NCBI GenBank assembly: GCA_033961575.1
Contig: CM066732.1
Coordinates: 51,241,001 to 51,305,000 of the forward strand
DNA length: 64,000 nucleotides
From: Aselliscus stoliczkanus
Lineage: Eukaryota; Chordata; Mammalia; Chiroptera; Hipposideridae
Direction: 5' to 3'
The translations under genes and the position numbers were made by a program. This document shows positions 22,327 through 33,995 of the stretch, in pieces. How positions within the stretch are numbered: the stretch's first letter is position 1; each line of letters opens with the position of its first letter. The notes beneath the pieces were generated by a model, which saw only the letters and a list, made by a program, of their open reading frames with translations, ran no database searches and was not told where the DNA came from.

Positions 22327-25300
22327 GTAAGCTGGAGGCGTGGGGCTTGGCCGGGAGAACAGAGGTTTGAAGACATTTGAAATACACATGTGGGTACTTG
22401 AGCAGGAGACACAAGACTGGGGCAGCTCTCGTAGCTTGGGTTATGCCAAAGTAAATGCTGACACGGGGATTTGGGCTATGTGGTTTATCTGCGAGATGAT
22501 CCCAGGAGGAAAGGCAGGGCAATGGGAAAGCAAGGAAAGGAAGGGCAGAAAATCATATAGAAAAAGGATGAACAGATTACTGCTGTGGGCAACTGGGGCT
22601 CTGTCCCAGCTGGGGTCCCCTGGGAGCCTGTATGAAACATCGCTGAGTTGTCCCATCTAAGAAGCAAGGAGGCCGGGCTATGACCCACCAGTCCCATCCT
22701 TCATCGGCTGAGGAATTCCCCACAACATGCTGCTGGGGCCTAGAAAGTTCTCAGGGTGAGAATCAGAGGAAGCCAGTGGGGTGGCCCAGACCAGCGAGTG
22801 CCAAGGCGCCTTCTGTAGCGCCATCTGCTGGAGCAAATCTCTACTCAGCCACTGACTCAGTCTCACAATCATTCTTGATGTGCCCATTGAACCCATGCTC
22901 TGTCCCTCGCACTGCACAGGGCTCTGGGGAAACAGGGACATATCAGATACGGTGCTGGCCTTCAAGTTTAGAGATGCCACAGAAAAGGAAGGTTTTAGGG
23001 ACAAGGTGGGCAGCTCTTATTCTAATGCTAAGGGCAGTTGAAGTGACATGAGGACTGGGTCTTGAAGGACACACTGGAAAAGAGTTCCTGGGACCCATGT
23101 CCCTTGAAATAAAATGCACAGTGATTTGTGCATTTCTGGTGGGGAAGAATTCTGATCCCTCCCAGGATTCTCACAATGGCCCAGGGCTCAAGTGAGGTTT
23201 AAGAAACACTGTGTTAGTTTTTCAGGCAGGGATGAGGAGGCTTGCACTGAAGGCAGAAGAAGTGGCATGTACAAGAAAAGGCATGGCATGTGGGCCAGGA
23301 GGTGAGAGGGGAGGGAGGGGCCAGCCAGGCTCAGCATGCTCACAGCTCCCGCTGCCACCCACTGATGTGTGCTCAGGAGGCTGGCGACAGACAACACTCG
23401 TGTCAGTGTTGGAGGAAGTGCACACATTAGCAAGGCATCGTCCCTGCTTATCAGGAGCATGGGGTTTCACAATGGCCAACCTGCAGGCCAAACGTGGATG
23501 GGGCAACACAAACATACCACATTTCACAACTGAAACCACTTAGGGATGATGGGCTATTTCAGGTTGTCCGTGTCAGGATGGACCCAGCCAGGTTGGGTAC
23601 AGGGTAGGGCCGATGGCCAGCTGGGCCTGTAAGTGGTGGGATGGGGGAGGGGAGTATTCACAGCTCTTCTGGGTTCCAGTGTCCCATCCCAAACAGACCC
23701 AGCCATCTCCCCAGGCCCTTGCCCCCCAAGTGCACTGACCAGGTCCTCAAAGGTGCTGTCCCTCCAGACGCCGACAGCAGCCCGAGCCCCAACTCCAGCA
23801 TGACCACACGGGAACTGCAGGAGTACTGGAGAAATGAGAAGTGTTGCTGGAAGCCGGTCAAACTGCTCTTCGAGATTGCCTCGGCCCGCATCGAGGAGAG
23901 GAAAGTCTCCAAGTTTGTGGTAAGCGGCCATCAGGACACGCCGACATGTCTGGCACCACCTCCTTCCAGGCCCTGGGCAAGTTTTGCAGGGCCTCAGCTT
24001 TCCCAACCATGAAATGGGTTCGCATACTCTAACTCACAGAGTTCTTCTGGGGAAAATGGCCCAAAAGCAAGATTTCCCGCTCAGCCCTGTGCTAGGCACG
24101 GCGGAAGAATCAGCCCAGCTTAATCCCATGATATCCAGCATTAGTCATCTGTGTCGCTTCTTCTCCATTTCTGCCATATGCCTGTATCATTTATATTATT
24201 ATTTACCTAATCTTTTCCTTTACATTGAATCACTTTAAAAAAAAACACTACAATAGTTTCAAAGAAAAATATCTTAAATGGAAACAGTATCACATGGCAT
24301 AAGAAAAGGTGATCATAAAAGTAAATACAAGGAAAGTTAAGTACTGTTCAATTCTAGCTGGTTCCTGGTAGAAAAGCCCTGTGCTTGGGGGCTGCTCTCT
24401 GTTTCAATGGAACTGCAGCCAGTGGTGGGGGAAGAGTTAGACACTCCGCCTTTCTTAGGACTGAAATGATAGCAATAGCTGACACTGCATGCTGACTGCA
24501 TGTGGTGGTTTTAGTGCATGAACTCATTTCATCCTCACCCAGCCAGGTAGGCCCTATTACGATCCTCGTTTTGTGGATGAGAAAAGTGAGGCTCAGAAAG
24601 GTTAAATTACCTAACTACAAACCACACAGCTAGACCCCAAGGTGGGGCTGGAATTACAACCCAGGCAGTCTACATGTACCCTTAACTACCATTCTCTTGA
24701 GAGAGAACTGAAAAGGAGTCATTTTCTCACTATATAACATAGCTGCCAGTACAGCACTTAAACCCATTTCCTAAGTGTGGAATATTTGGGGAATCAGAGA
24801 TCTAATGCAAGCGCCCCCCTTCAGGAACCTGAGTCCCACCTCTGATGGTGTGAAGCCAAGAGCGGCCCCTGCCTGGCCCCTTCCTGCGCTTTCTCCCCGG
24901 AGCTGCCTCGTTGTCACTGCGCTTGTTATTCTGGGGTTGACTCTTGTCATGATCCACTTTTACAGCTCAGCGATGCCGCTGGCAATTTAAAACAGAATTG
25001 CATATAACAACAACCCGTTTTCAGGGTATGCTTTAAATTATGATCATCATTATTTTTACTTGCGGGGCTCGCTCTGTCAGTTCCAACCCTCCTGTAGGAC
25101 GCAGTCAAAGGCTGTCTCTCCTCCTCTCTCTGCACCGCAGATGTACCAAATCGTCATCATCCAGACAGGGAGTTTTGACAGCACCAAAGCCATCCTGGAC
25201 CGGCGCTACTCAGACTTTGAGAGGCTCCAGAAAAACCTCCTGAAGTCATTCGGGGAAGAGATCGAAGACGTCCCCTTCCCCAAGAAGCGCCTGATGGGGA

Positions 25301-25809
25301 ACTTCACGCAGGAGATGATCGCGGAGCGCAAGCGGGCCTTCCAGGAGTACCTGAGCCTGCTCTACGCCATCCGCTGCGTGCGCCGCTCCCGCGAGTTCAT
25401 CGACTTCCTAACGCGCGCCGAGCTGCGGGAGGCCTTCGGCTGCCTGCGCGCCGGGCAGTACCCCAAGGCCCTGGACATCCTGGGGCGCGCCGTGCCCCTG
25501 CAGGAGAAGCTGACGGGCCACTGCCCGGGGACGCTGGTGCCGGCCCTCTGCGCCGTGCTGGTGTGCCACCGGGAGCTCGAGCGGCCCCTGGAGGCCTTCG
25601 CCGCGGGCGAGCGGGCGCTGGAGCGCCTGCGGGCCCGGGAGGGGCATCGGTACTACGCCCCGCTGCTGGACGCCATGATCCGCCTGGCCTACGCGCTGGG
25701 CAAGGACTTCGTGTCCCTCCAGGAGAGGCTGGAGGAGAGTCAGCTGCGGAAGCCTGCCGCCTGGGGCCTCACCCTGAAGGAGCTGGCCGTCCGGGAATAT
25801 CTGGCGTGA
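22188..25809 (+). CDS. SNX20: SNX20 (sorting nexin 20, SLIC-1), complete coding sequence in 3 exons
   Basis: SNX20 is a leukocyte sorting nexin that binds PSGL-1 (SELPLG) and phosphoinositides and directs its partner to endosomes. The join 22197..22326, 23768..23919, 25141..25809 gives 951 nt, 316 codons plus TGA, the same length as human SNX20 as I recall it. The N-terminus [20 protein letters not shown] matches human MASPEHPGSPG. The PX domain runs from about residue 75 to 190 and contains [20 protein letters not shown] and [11 protein letters not shown]. The C-terminal half is the TPR-like PXB region and ends [13 protein letters not shown]. The start has A at -3 and G at +4. Upstream noncoding exon(s) were not located. 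Splice sites and phases (1, 0) are all consistent. Confidence 0.96.
23768..23919 (+). CDS. SNX20: SNX20 second coding exon (start of PX domain)
   Basis: The acceptor TGTCCCTCCAG ends at 23767. The exon starts with AC, completing GAC, and reads [20 protein letters not shown] through EERKVSKFV to donor GTAAGC at 23920. The SSMTTREL and [19 protein letters not shown] blocks are nearly identical to human. It holds 50 codons and ends in phase 0. Confidence 0.95.
23920..25140 (+). other. SNX20: SNX20 intron between PX exons
   Basis: Contains a minus-strand MIR (about 24465-24670: TGCATGAACTCATTTCATCC, GAAAAGTGAGGCTCAGAAAG). The rest is AT-rich and has no coding signal. The preceding intron, 22327-23767, shows no recognisable repeat over most of its length. 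Confidence 0.75.
24465..24670 (-). repeat. MIR SINE, minus strand
   Basis: ATTACGATCCTCGTTTTGTG, GAGGCTCAGAAAGGTTAAAT and ATTACAACCCAGGCAGTCT are the reverse of MIR. Confidence 0.75.
25141..25809 (+). CDS. SNX20: SNX20 terminal coding exon (rest of PX and PXB)
   Basis: The acceptor CTGCACCGCAG ends at 25140 and the exon reads [19 protein letters not shown] onward for 222 codons to TGA at 25807-25809. The first residue is Met where human has Val, so the exon begins with an in-frame ATG. From about 25340 to 25700 the exon is CpG-dense and much more GC-rich than its intron. The same frame is open back into the intron to about 25060, so intron retention would not be stopped at once. Confidence 0.96.
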   Translation: MYQIVIIQTGSFDSTKAILDRRYSDFERLQKNLLKSFGEEIEDVPFPKKRLMGNFTQEMIAERKRAFQEYLSLLYAIRCVRRSREFIDFLTRAELREAFGCLRAGQYPKALDILGRAVPLQEKLTGHCPGTLVPALCAVLVCHRELERPLEAFAAGERALERLRAREGHRYYAPLLDAMIRLAYALGKDFVSLQERLEESQLRKPAAWGLTLKELAVREYLA

Positions 25810-28800
25810 GACTGGTGTGGGGCTGCCGTCGCCCCGAGGGCTGTTTGGAGCTCATTTTGGGTGGGCAGAGCCACGGTGGGCTTGGTTTGCGGGTCGCCTT
25901 GGACCAGCGACTCCTCGGGTCCTCCATTTCCCCCTCTGAGTTGAACAGAGGTGCTCCCACGCATCCTCGGACCTCTGTTTGTGTCTTGTGTCCCTTAGAT
26001 GCCAAGCTCGCTTCATCTCAAAACCCCAAACCCAGCTGCCAAGACACTGGGGGGTAAGCGTCATCTTACCAGCGTTTCTGGAGGTGGCTGCAGGAGAGGT
26101 GCCCACGGCACACCATGGGCATTGCTTAATGCGTGTCTTGACAAACAGCTGTCCTGGGCCCTTCTCTCGGCTCCTTCCCCCTTGGAGTTGCGACCTAAGC
26201 AAGCAGCAACTATTCCCACCCATTATCCTAAGTATTCCGGCTTCCCTCTTGGCATGTAAACCCAACTCACAAAACCAAAGCTCACCTCCTATTCCTCAAA
26301 GCCAGCTTTGCCCCTGAGGTGGGGTGTCTGTCATCCTTTGAAGGATGGGAGGATACTGAGCTAGAAGCAATCATGTTATAGGAGTCTATGACACAAGGTG
26401 TTTTCTACAAGGGCAATTGCCAACAATTTCTCTAGTTCAGGTGCTATAACTCATTACCTAGGGGCGGATTTTCATTTATAAGGCACCCGTCCCTTGAATG
26501 GCCTCCCTGGGTTGTGTAGACATAGCCCTGAAGGGAGGTGGGAGAAAATACTCAGGGGGACCTCTGAGCAGAAAAAAGATTGAACACTCAACACCTCCCG
26601 ATTTGAGGCACAACGTTCTTGGAAGCTCTCTGATGGATGGGGCGGTGACCCTGACTGAAGTCTGTTGTGAAGAAGGAATACCAAGGGCCCCAAAGTCAAA
26701 AGGAGTCTGGCCCTATGATCTGGGCTCCACACCGGCCCTGAAGCAGATGGCACAGGCTGGTTTGGACCCAATATGTATTTGAGGCTAGAAGTCCCTGAAG
26801 ACCTAAACCCTCGGACTGAGCTTAGCAGGGGTACTGCAGAGGCTATGACTTGGGAACCTTAACGTGAGGTGCCATGTTGGCCTGGGCCTGGCGCTAGGGG
26901 ACCAGGATGCACTAAACCCCACCAGAGTGTGTTCAACAGCGACACCGTGTGCCCGCACCTGTAACGGCCCCATCAGGCTCTGCGCAGGAGGAGGTTAGAA
27001 ACAGGCTGACACCCCGGGGACAAAGGAAGCCTTCAAGTGTCTCAATTTGCTCCAGGGGAAGGACGCTTCTGGAAAATTGGGCTCCTTGAAAATTAAAGTG
27101 TTAAATGGAAACATAAAAGCGCTACAACTCTACCGATACCAGTGAAGATCATCTCGATTTTACAAGTCATTTGGTCGTATAAAATGCTGTCAACTACAAC
27201 ACTCACCACATAGTCACTAAGAGTGAAAAACTACCCAACCTGGGGAGTTTCATAGGAGATTCGGGCAACAAGCAAAGAGTAAGCCCTCCCCCATCCCCCC
27301 ATGTAAGGGTCAGTGTGGAATACACCTGCTGGGTGGGGAGGGACAGCAAAGAAACATGTGAATCAAACTGGGGGTTGGGGGGAGGGGTGGGGAATCTCCT
27401 GCTAGGATTTAAACTGCAAGGATTGGGGTCTGAGTACACACAGAATGGGTCAAAATACTTCAAACGGAGAGGTCATGGCCAATAGCGTGAGGATGCCACT
27501 GAGTGCAAGGTGCTAAAATGTGGGGGGAAATGTGCACCTCAAAATCACACATATATGGTGTATGTATGTGGTAGAGGGAGAGAGATTTTTTTTTTAAACC
27601 TATACAAGGTAGAAGGAACCTACAAAATCATATTGGGCATTTCCCATCAGGACCCCTAAAGCAGGGCTGGCTCCTCACATCATGTACAGGGAATGGAATT
27701 ATTCAACTTCCTGAAAAGGGACTGCCCCAAGAGGGCAGCTTCAGGGCTCCCACCTTGCCTCTTCTGGGGGACGCTCGCTGCCCTTCCAGGTCTTCAGATC
27801 TGGGCCCACGGGTGTGTCTGCCGGCCATACACACAGTCTTCACCCCCACGGGTGTCTGGTGGTCTGGGGTGGCCCTTGACGGCCATCTCCTCCTGACATC
27901 TCCCGTTTGCTGCAGAAGTCAGAGGCCCATTCATTTCTTGGGTTCCTAGAACAAGTCCTTCATCTCGCTTTCCTTGCAGCCCACCGGGAGCCAGGAGCAT
28001 CAGCATCACCTGTTAGGAATGCCAAACGCCAGGCCCCGCCGCAGGCCTACTGAATCAGAATCTGCATGTTAACAAGACCATCTCGTCTTCCTTCACAAGT
28101 GATTCCTGTGAGGGTCAGTTTGAGAAGTTCTCTGTTTAACTGACTTGAAGGTGCCTTGATGAGCATAACCCACAGAGCCTGGGCAGTGGGCTGTCGGGTT
28201 CCTGCCCCCTGCCTTCTCCCTGCCCAGGCCCTGGGAGCTGCAGGTAGGAGCACCACACCCACCTCGCCCACACATGGCAACTGCTCTGGGCACTCCCGGT
28301 GCCCGGGGGCTCCTTCAGATGAAGGCTCCAGCGGCTGCTCCCTCCTGCCAGTTTGACTCCGAGCCCTGTGGTCCCCCTGGACCAGATTAGGCATCCTGTG
28401 CCTGGGATACTGGCAGGCCTCATCACCCACCTGCCTCAAGCCAGGATGGGAAAACGGCACCACCAGTGACTGCCTGAGCTCTAAGAACCAGACTGCCCAG
28501 CACTGTCGGAGCCCTATTGTGTTTCCAGGGCTCCCCTCACCACTGCCCATCCAGCTCACAGGACACAGACTCCCTGAGAGGTTAAGTAACTTACCCAAGG
28601 TCACACAGCCAACAATGGGCAGAGCAGGGAATTCAGCACAGACCGGAGTGACCCCAAGCTTGTCTTTCCTCACTGAGCCCCATGCTGAGGGAACAGGAGA
28701 AGGGGGCTGGGATGTCCCTGGTCCTCTCATCCTAAGGGCCCTTAAAGGGCATCTCACTTGTCTATTTACAAATAGGGAAACTGAGGCCTGGAAAAGGGAC

Positions 28801-29260
28801 TCACTCAAGGTCACATAGTGAGACAGGGCAGCTCCAGGACCAGAGCTGGGGCGGGGGAGGGGGGCACATCAAACAGAATAATCCCAGGCTGGTGGGATCG
28901 GGGACAAACCTGAGGCCTGGGCAGAAGCTGGTAGCCTGCCCAGCCAGGGGGCTCCGTTCAGGGTGGGCCCCAGCCCCCCCCCCTCCTCCAGATACTTCCT
29001 GTCCTTCCAGCAGCAACTACAAAGAGCGCTGTCTTTCCAGAACCCTCCCTCCTGCTCAGTCACACTCCCCACTCCTGGGCCCAACAATATCACCACCTGT
29101 TCCATCATCCATTTGCCATTTCCTTCTAGTAGTCTCCTTTTACTTATGGAAATTTCTTTGAAAAAGAAACTTCCTATTACACCCCTAAATGGAAAATCCG
29201 AATCACTTGCTATCAGTAGAAGGTAGCTATAAAAATAAACGTGATGAAACCTATCCCTGA
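25810..29260 (+). other. SNX20: SNX20 3' UTR and downstream flank
   Basis: After the stop there is no further coding similarity. The first possible poly(A) signal is a variant ATTAAA at 27092-27097, about 1.3 kb after the stop. The first canonical AATAAA is at 29234-29239. I cannot tell which is used. The stretch includes a MER5A relic (about 27985-28130) and MIR fragments (28560-28640, 28760-28860). Confidence 0.35.
27985..28135 (+). repeat. MER5A-type relic
   Basis: GGAGCATCAGCATCACCTGT, CCTACTGAATCAGAATCTGC and a tail near GTTTGAGAAGTTCTCTG match MER5A. Confidence 0.75.
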
Positions 29261-30754
29261 GTAGTCTCAGGGGGGCCTTGAGTCTGAGGCGGCCAGAGGT
29301 CCTTGTGAAAAGAGAGGGACGGAGACACCTGTTAGAGATTCGTTATCACTAACCTGAGACTTCTCTTTGATTTTTCTCAGAAAGACTGGAAAATACTGTG
29401 AAGGGTAGTTTCTAACCATGTGGCCTGGATCACCGGATGTTGTCTGTGCATCATCTGTTCTTACCCTGTGGGGTCTCCCTCCCTGCCCCTGGCCCTGGTC
29501 TCCCAGTCCCCAAGCCCTGTATTCAGATCAGCTTGCTCTCTAGCCCCTAAGTCATGGGCATTGATTGACATCCTGTGCTTTCAACACAACTGGCAAGTGG
29601 TACCCAGGCTGCAGCTGTGACACAGAGTAGCTATCTTACCTGATATCAGGTAATACCCCCAAATGGAGGGAGAGTTCTGGGTTGGCCAAAGCCTGAGCCT
29701 GTGGCATGTCTTCTAGTTACAGTCACTGCCCCACCTGTGAAGAGAAAGAAAATGCCCCCCCCATGCCCAGCACAGAGCCCCACCCACCCTCCCAGTCAGC
29801 ACTGGAATAGGGCCGCTCACCAGCCTTATCCACCCCTCTGTGCATGCCCTCGTTTTCTCATAAGCAATGATTAGTGACGCTCCTACTGAATGTCAGGCCC
29901 TGCAAAGAGCTAAGGACACAGCAGCAAACAGGACAGACTCAGTCCCTGGCCTCATTGAGGTGACATGTTAGAAGGCAGCCACTCACAGAGCAAACAGAAG
30001 CTGGGACACAATGGTCTCCCTCAGCCAGATGGTCAGGGAGTTTCAGGGAGTGACGGGGAGGCTAAGGAGGTGGCCACAGCAGTGTGCGAAGGGGAGAGTT
30101 TCAGGCAGAGGGAAAGCAGAAACACAGCCCTGATGTAGCAAAGTCCACTGTTCCTGGGGATGCAGGCCCACGAAGGAGGCAGCCCCTACCCTGGTGTGCC
30201 CACTGAGAGGAAGGTTCCAGGCGCTCACAGATACCTGATGAGACACGTCTGTGCCAGCGCCCATCTCTAGTACCGGGCTCATTGCAAAGTGAAGGAGGCG
30301 GACAGCCTGTATTTGGGGCACGTAGACCCTTTTGGATACAAGTGACAGAAAGCCAGGTTCATCTGACAAGGGAGGGTTTTATTATTGGAAAAGTCTACCT
30401 TGACGCCAAGTTGGATCCAGAGACTCAGACCTTGTCATCCAGTCCCTCAGGTTCTCACTTTTGCTTTCTCTGTATCAGTTCTGTTTTCCTTGGCTTTGCC
30501 GTCTCCCCTCCTCTTGGTGACAAAATGGCTGTAGCAGCTCCAGGCTCACATGCTCCCTTCTCAGCAACGCCAGAGAACCGTCCAGGGCTCTCGTGAGGCT
30601 TTCCTCTGTAGGATATGCAGGAAACACGCCCGTCCTTTCCTGAGAAGCCCAGGCAGGACAGACCCCCGCCCCACAGTGCAGCCACCACCATTAGCTCGCC
30701 CAGCCTACAGCAGGAACAGGTCTTAACATTCTGTTCTGGAATCTGCTTTACACA

Positions 30755-31560
30755 TTGAATAGACATTTTTTAGAGCAGTTTTAGGTTCACAGAAGAAGTA
30801 AGAAAAAGGGGCAGAGATTTCCCATGTACCTCCTTCCCCTACACATGCCCAGCCTTCCCCAGTACCCCCACCAGAGTGGTGCCTTGGTTACCACTGATGA
30901 AACTACGCTAACACGGTTTATCACACAGAGTCCACAGTTTACATTAGGATTCATTCTTGGTGTTGTACGTCCTATGGGTTTAGACAAATGTATCCACCAT
31001 GAACATGTACCCACCAGTATAGTATGAAAAATTAATGTATGATTACATTTTACCTATACGATATCAAGAACATTTCCCAGTAACATAAAATATTCTTTCG
31101 TGTCATTGTTAATGGTTTCATTGTGTCTTAATGTAAATGCCCTGGTTGTTTTAATCGTTTTGTAATGTTACAAATTTTTCTTATTACAGGCAACAACACA
31201 GCAAATGCCTGGACCCAATGTCTATTTTGTATTTGTGCACTCTCAAGGCGCTTCCTAACGGTGATATTTCTGAATCATGATCAAATATTTGTAATGATTT
31301 TGATAATATTAATTTCTCTCTCCTCAGAGAGGTTGTGCTAAGTCACTCCACCAGCTGAGTATGAGATGCCCATTTCCTTGAAATTTCCATAGCACTGGAT
31401 GTTTGCATTTTAAAACTGTTTTCCAGTGTGATGGATGAGAAGTGGTACCCATGGTTTAATGTGCATGTCCTTTTTCCTAGGGAGAATGGACATTTTTTTC
31501 ATAGGCTTACTGGTCATTTCTACGGTACTGAAGGTTACAAAGTTGTTTCTTTTTCCCCCT
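30755..31560 (-). repeat. L1M LINE 3' end, minus strand
   Basis: TTTTTAGAGCAGTTTTAGGT, then CCAGAGTGGTGCCTTGGTTA, then TTGGTGTTGTACGTCCTATG and a later GGGAGAATGGACATTTTTTT match L1M 3' sequence read in reverse. Confidence 0.8.
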
Positions 31561-32499
31561 TCAACCCAGCACTCCTGGAGGGAAGGAGCACGTAGGGAGG
31601 ATCTAATCCTGCAATTTAAAAAGCGGGCAGCAGATGGCGCGGGCGCACTGGCGGCTCTGACAGCTTCCCCGCAGTGCTGGAGCGAAGGGAGAAAACGGGA
31701 CGAGAACTGAGCATTTCCCTAAAAAGCAATAGAGACTTAAAAACCGTTCAAAGGGGTTTGAAATAATGCTAGAAAGAAAGAGCTCTGCTGGGAAATGGCT
31801 GATGCTTCGCTGCCTTCTTAACCGCCTCCCTCCCACCCACCACCGCCCGTGTTGGTTGGGGTCCCGGGCTACCCACAATTGGGGTTCAGTGCCTCTGCTC
31901 CTCGGTTTCGGCACCCTCGTCGTCTTGCCGCAGCCCAGAGGCCCCACGAGGCGGAAGGAGCCCTGCTCCCCACCCCCACCTTCTCAGGCCCATCAGGAGG
32001 AAGCAAGTGAAACCTGCAACCTTTAACAAAAAGGGGGTGGGGTGGGGGGTGGGGAGGGAAGCGTCAAGGGCAGCTAGCGGAGTCTCCAGCAGCAGGACCT
32101 GCCGAGAAGCCGCTCCCATTATGACCAGCTGGTTTCTGGGGGAAGGAGCTTGACTAAGCCTCCCTCGATATGGAGGGAGAGGCCCCTTTCCCAGTGGGGA
32201 AGCCGGCACCCCAGAACCCCGGCCACATCGCTTTCCAGGAGGGAAGCCTGGGGTGCCATGCTCCTCCCCGGACCCCGCCTCCGAACTTCTGAGGACCTAG
32301 ATGGTGCTGCGGGCTCCCCACTCCCTTGCCTGCTGAACTGGGGGCGGGGGGGGGGGGCTCCCAGGGGCTGCACACCTGGACTTCTTCTTCATCATTCAAT
32401 CCCCTGGGCCCCATCCAGAAACTGTTGGTAAACCGTGGGTTGGAAAGAAGGAAGAGGAGGAGAGAGTGGGAGGAGAAAGAAAAAGCGAACTATACCTTG

Positions 32500-33205
32500 C
32501 TTGTTTGAGTGTGAATTGGTACAACCACTTAGGAAAACCATTTGGCACGTCTAGTGAAGCTCGGCATAAATTACTCTGTGAGGACCCGACACGCTCCCAC
32601 TCGTAGGACTATGCCCTATGGATAGACAGGCAAATGTTCACCAAAAGGCAAGAACTGAAATTTCAGAGCAGCACTGCTCCCAATATTACCCTGCAACGGG
32701 AAACAACCCAAATGCCCATCAACAGGAAAATAGATAGTAAATTGAGGCATAGTCATACATTGGAACATCATACAGCCATGGAAACAATGTGTACTTACAC
32801 ACAATGAAGAGGATGAGTCTCACTCGTGGGAATGAGTGAAAGAAGCCAGACTCGGAAGAGCACGCAGCCTGCATGGCTGCAACGTAAGGAGCTCAAGAAG
32901 AGGAGAAACAGAACAATAGTGGCTAAGGATGCTTACTTAGACGGTAAAACTCCTGTAAGAAAGAAAAGCAGAAAGGGTTACTATGAAAGTCCAGAGCGTG
33001 GCTATTCTGGGGGGAATGAGGGGGCTTTGGTGGGAGATGGCAGTGACCGGTCTCCAGTGGAATGGGGGGTGTTCTATTCTTAGTCCCTGGCGATGGTTAC
33101 AAGGGCACTCACTTTGTAGCAATTTAAGTTGCACACTTACATTTTAAGCAGTCTTCTGTGGGTGTTGTACTCCACAATGAAAATATTTTGATAAAAGAAT
33201 GCATG
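32500..33205 (+). repeat. L1M LINE 3' relic
   Basis: GGAAACAACCCAAATGCCCA, ACATTGGAACATCATACAGC and GTTGTACTCCACAATGAAAA are L1M 3' phrases on the plus strand. Confidence 0.8.
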
Positions 33206-33569
33206 GATGCAGCCAATATGAGCTCAGTATTTATTATGCACCAAGTGCTGTGCCAATCAGAATTTGAACCCAAGGCTTCTGCCCCCAACCTGTGTTGCCT
33301 GGTGGTGCTAAACCATTGTGTGGGGTTCAGGGGGTGGTTAGGTGAACATCAGGCCTCTCAGACTGGTGCACAATGAAGACCAAGATGCTTCGCACCCCCA
33401 GCTAGCGTGACGCTCTGACTCCACACCCACACATCCCCTAAACCACAGGAAGGAATCATGAAAGGTGGACACTCAGGACTAACCATCGCTAGTGGGCCAG
33501 GGAGATCCTTACACATGACTGGGTAACATGATAAGGTGTTGTAAATTGCAGGAATGGCCCCAGTTCTTT

Positions 33570-33995
33570 ATCCCTCCCACACGGCATTTGCCATGTGACA
33601 TTTCAGTTCCTCTCACTGCAGAGATAGGGTCAATTTCCCCACCCCCTTGAGTCTGAGTTGTCCGGGACACTTGCTTTGGCCAGTATGATGTGGCAGAAAG
33701 GACAGTGTGCCAGTTCTAAGCCTTGGCATCAAGAGACCTTGCACATTTCACTTGCACTTGACTCTCTGCCATTGTCATAACAAGAACCTGCCCAGATTCC
33801 TCCTGGAAGATGAGAGATTTATGGGGCAGAACCAAGGACAGCTGAGACCAACTAATGGCTAGCTGACTGCCAGACTGTAGGCAACCTCAATCAAGATCAG
33901 GCAGCTCCCAACCACGTGATCTGTGAACTCAAATAAGGAATTGTTTCAAGCCCCTGAATTCTGGGACTGTTTGTTATGTGGAAATAGCTAACTGA
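33570..33995 (+). mobile_element. MLT1-type (ERVL-MaLR) LTR relic
   Basis: CACTTGCTTTGGCCAGTATG, GATGTGGCAGAAAGGACAGT, AAGCCCCTGAATTCTGGGAC and GAAATAGCTAACTGATACAT match MLT1 LTR order. It is a solo, decayed LTR with no internal region. Confidence 0.7.

Noticed and set aside
25563..26057. 164-codon plus-strand frame within the SNX20 terminal exon
   Set aside because: Shadow frame of a very GC-rich exon; the real frame is certain from its PX and PXB motifs.
28047..28814. 255-codon minus-strand open frame downstream of SNX20
   Set aside because: It resembles no family, crosses MIR and MER5A relics, and lies in GC-rich DNA where long chance frames are expected.
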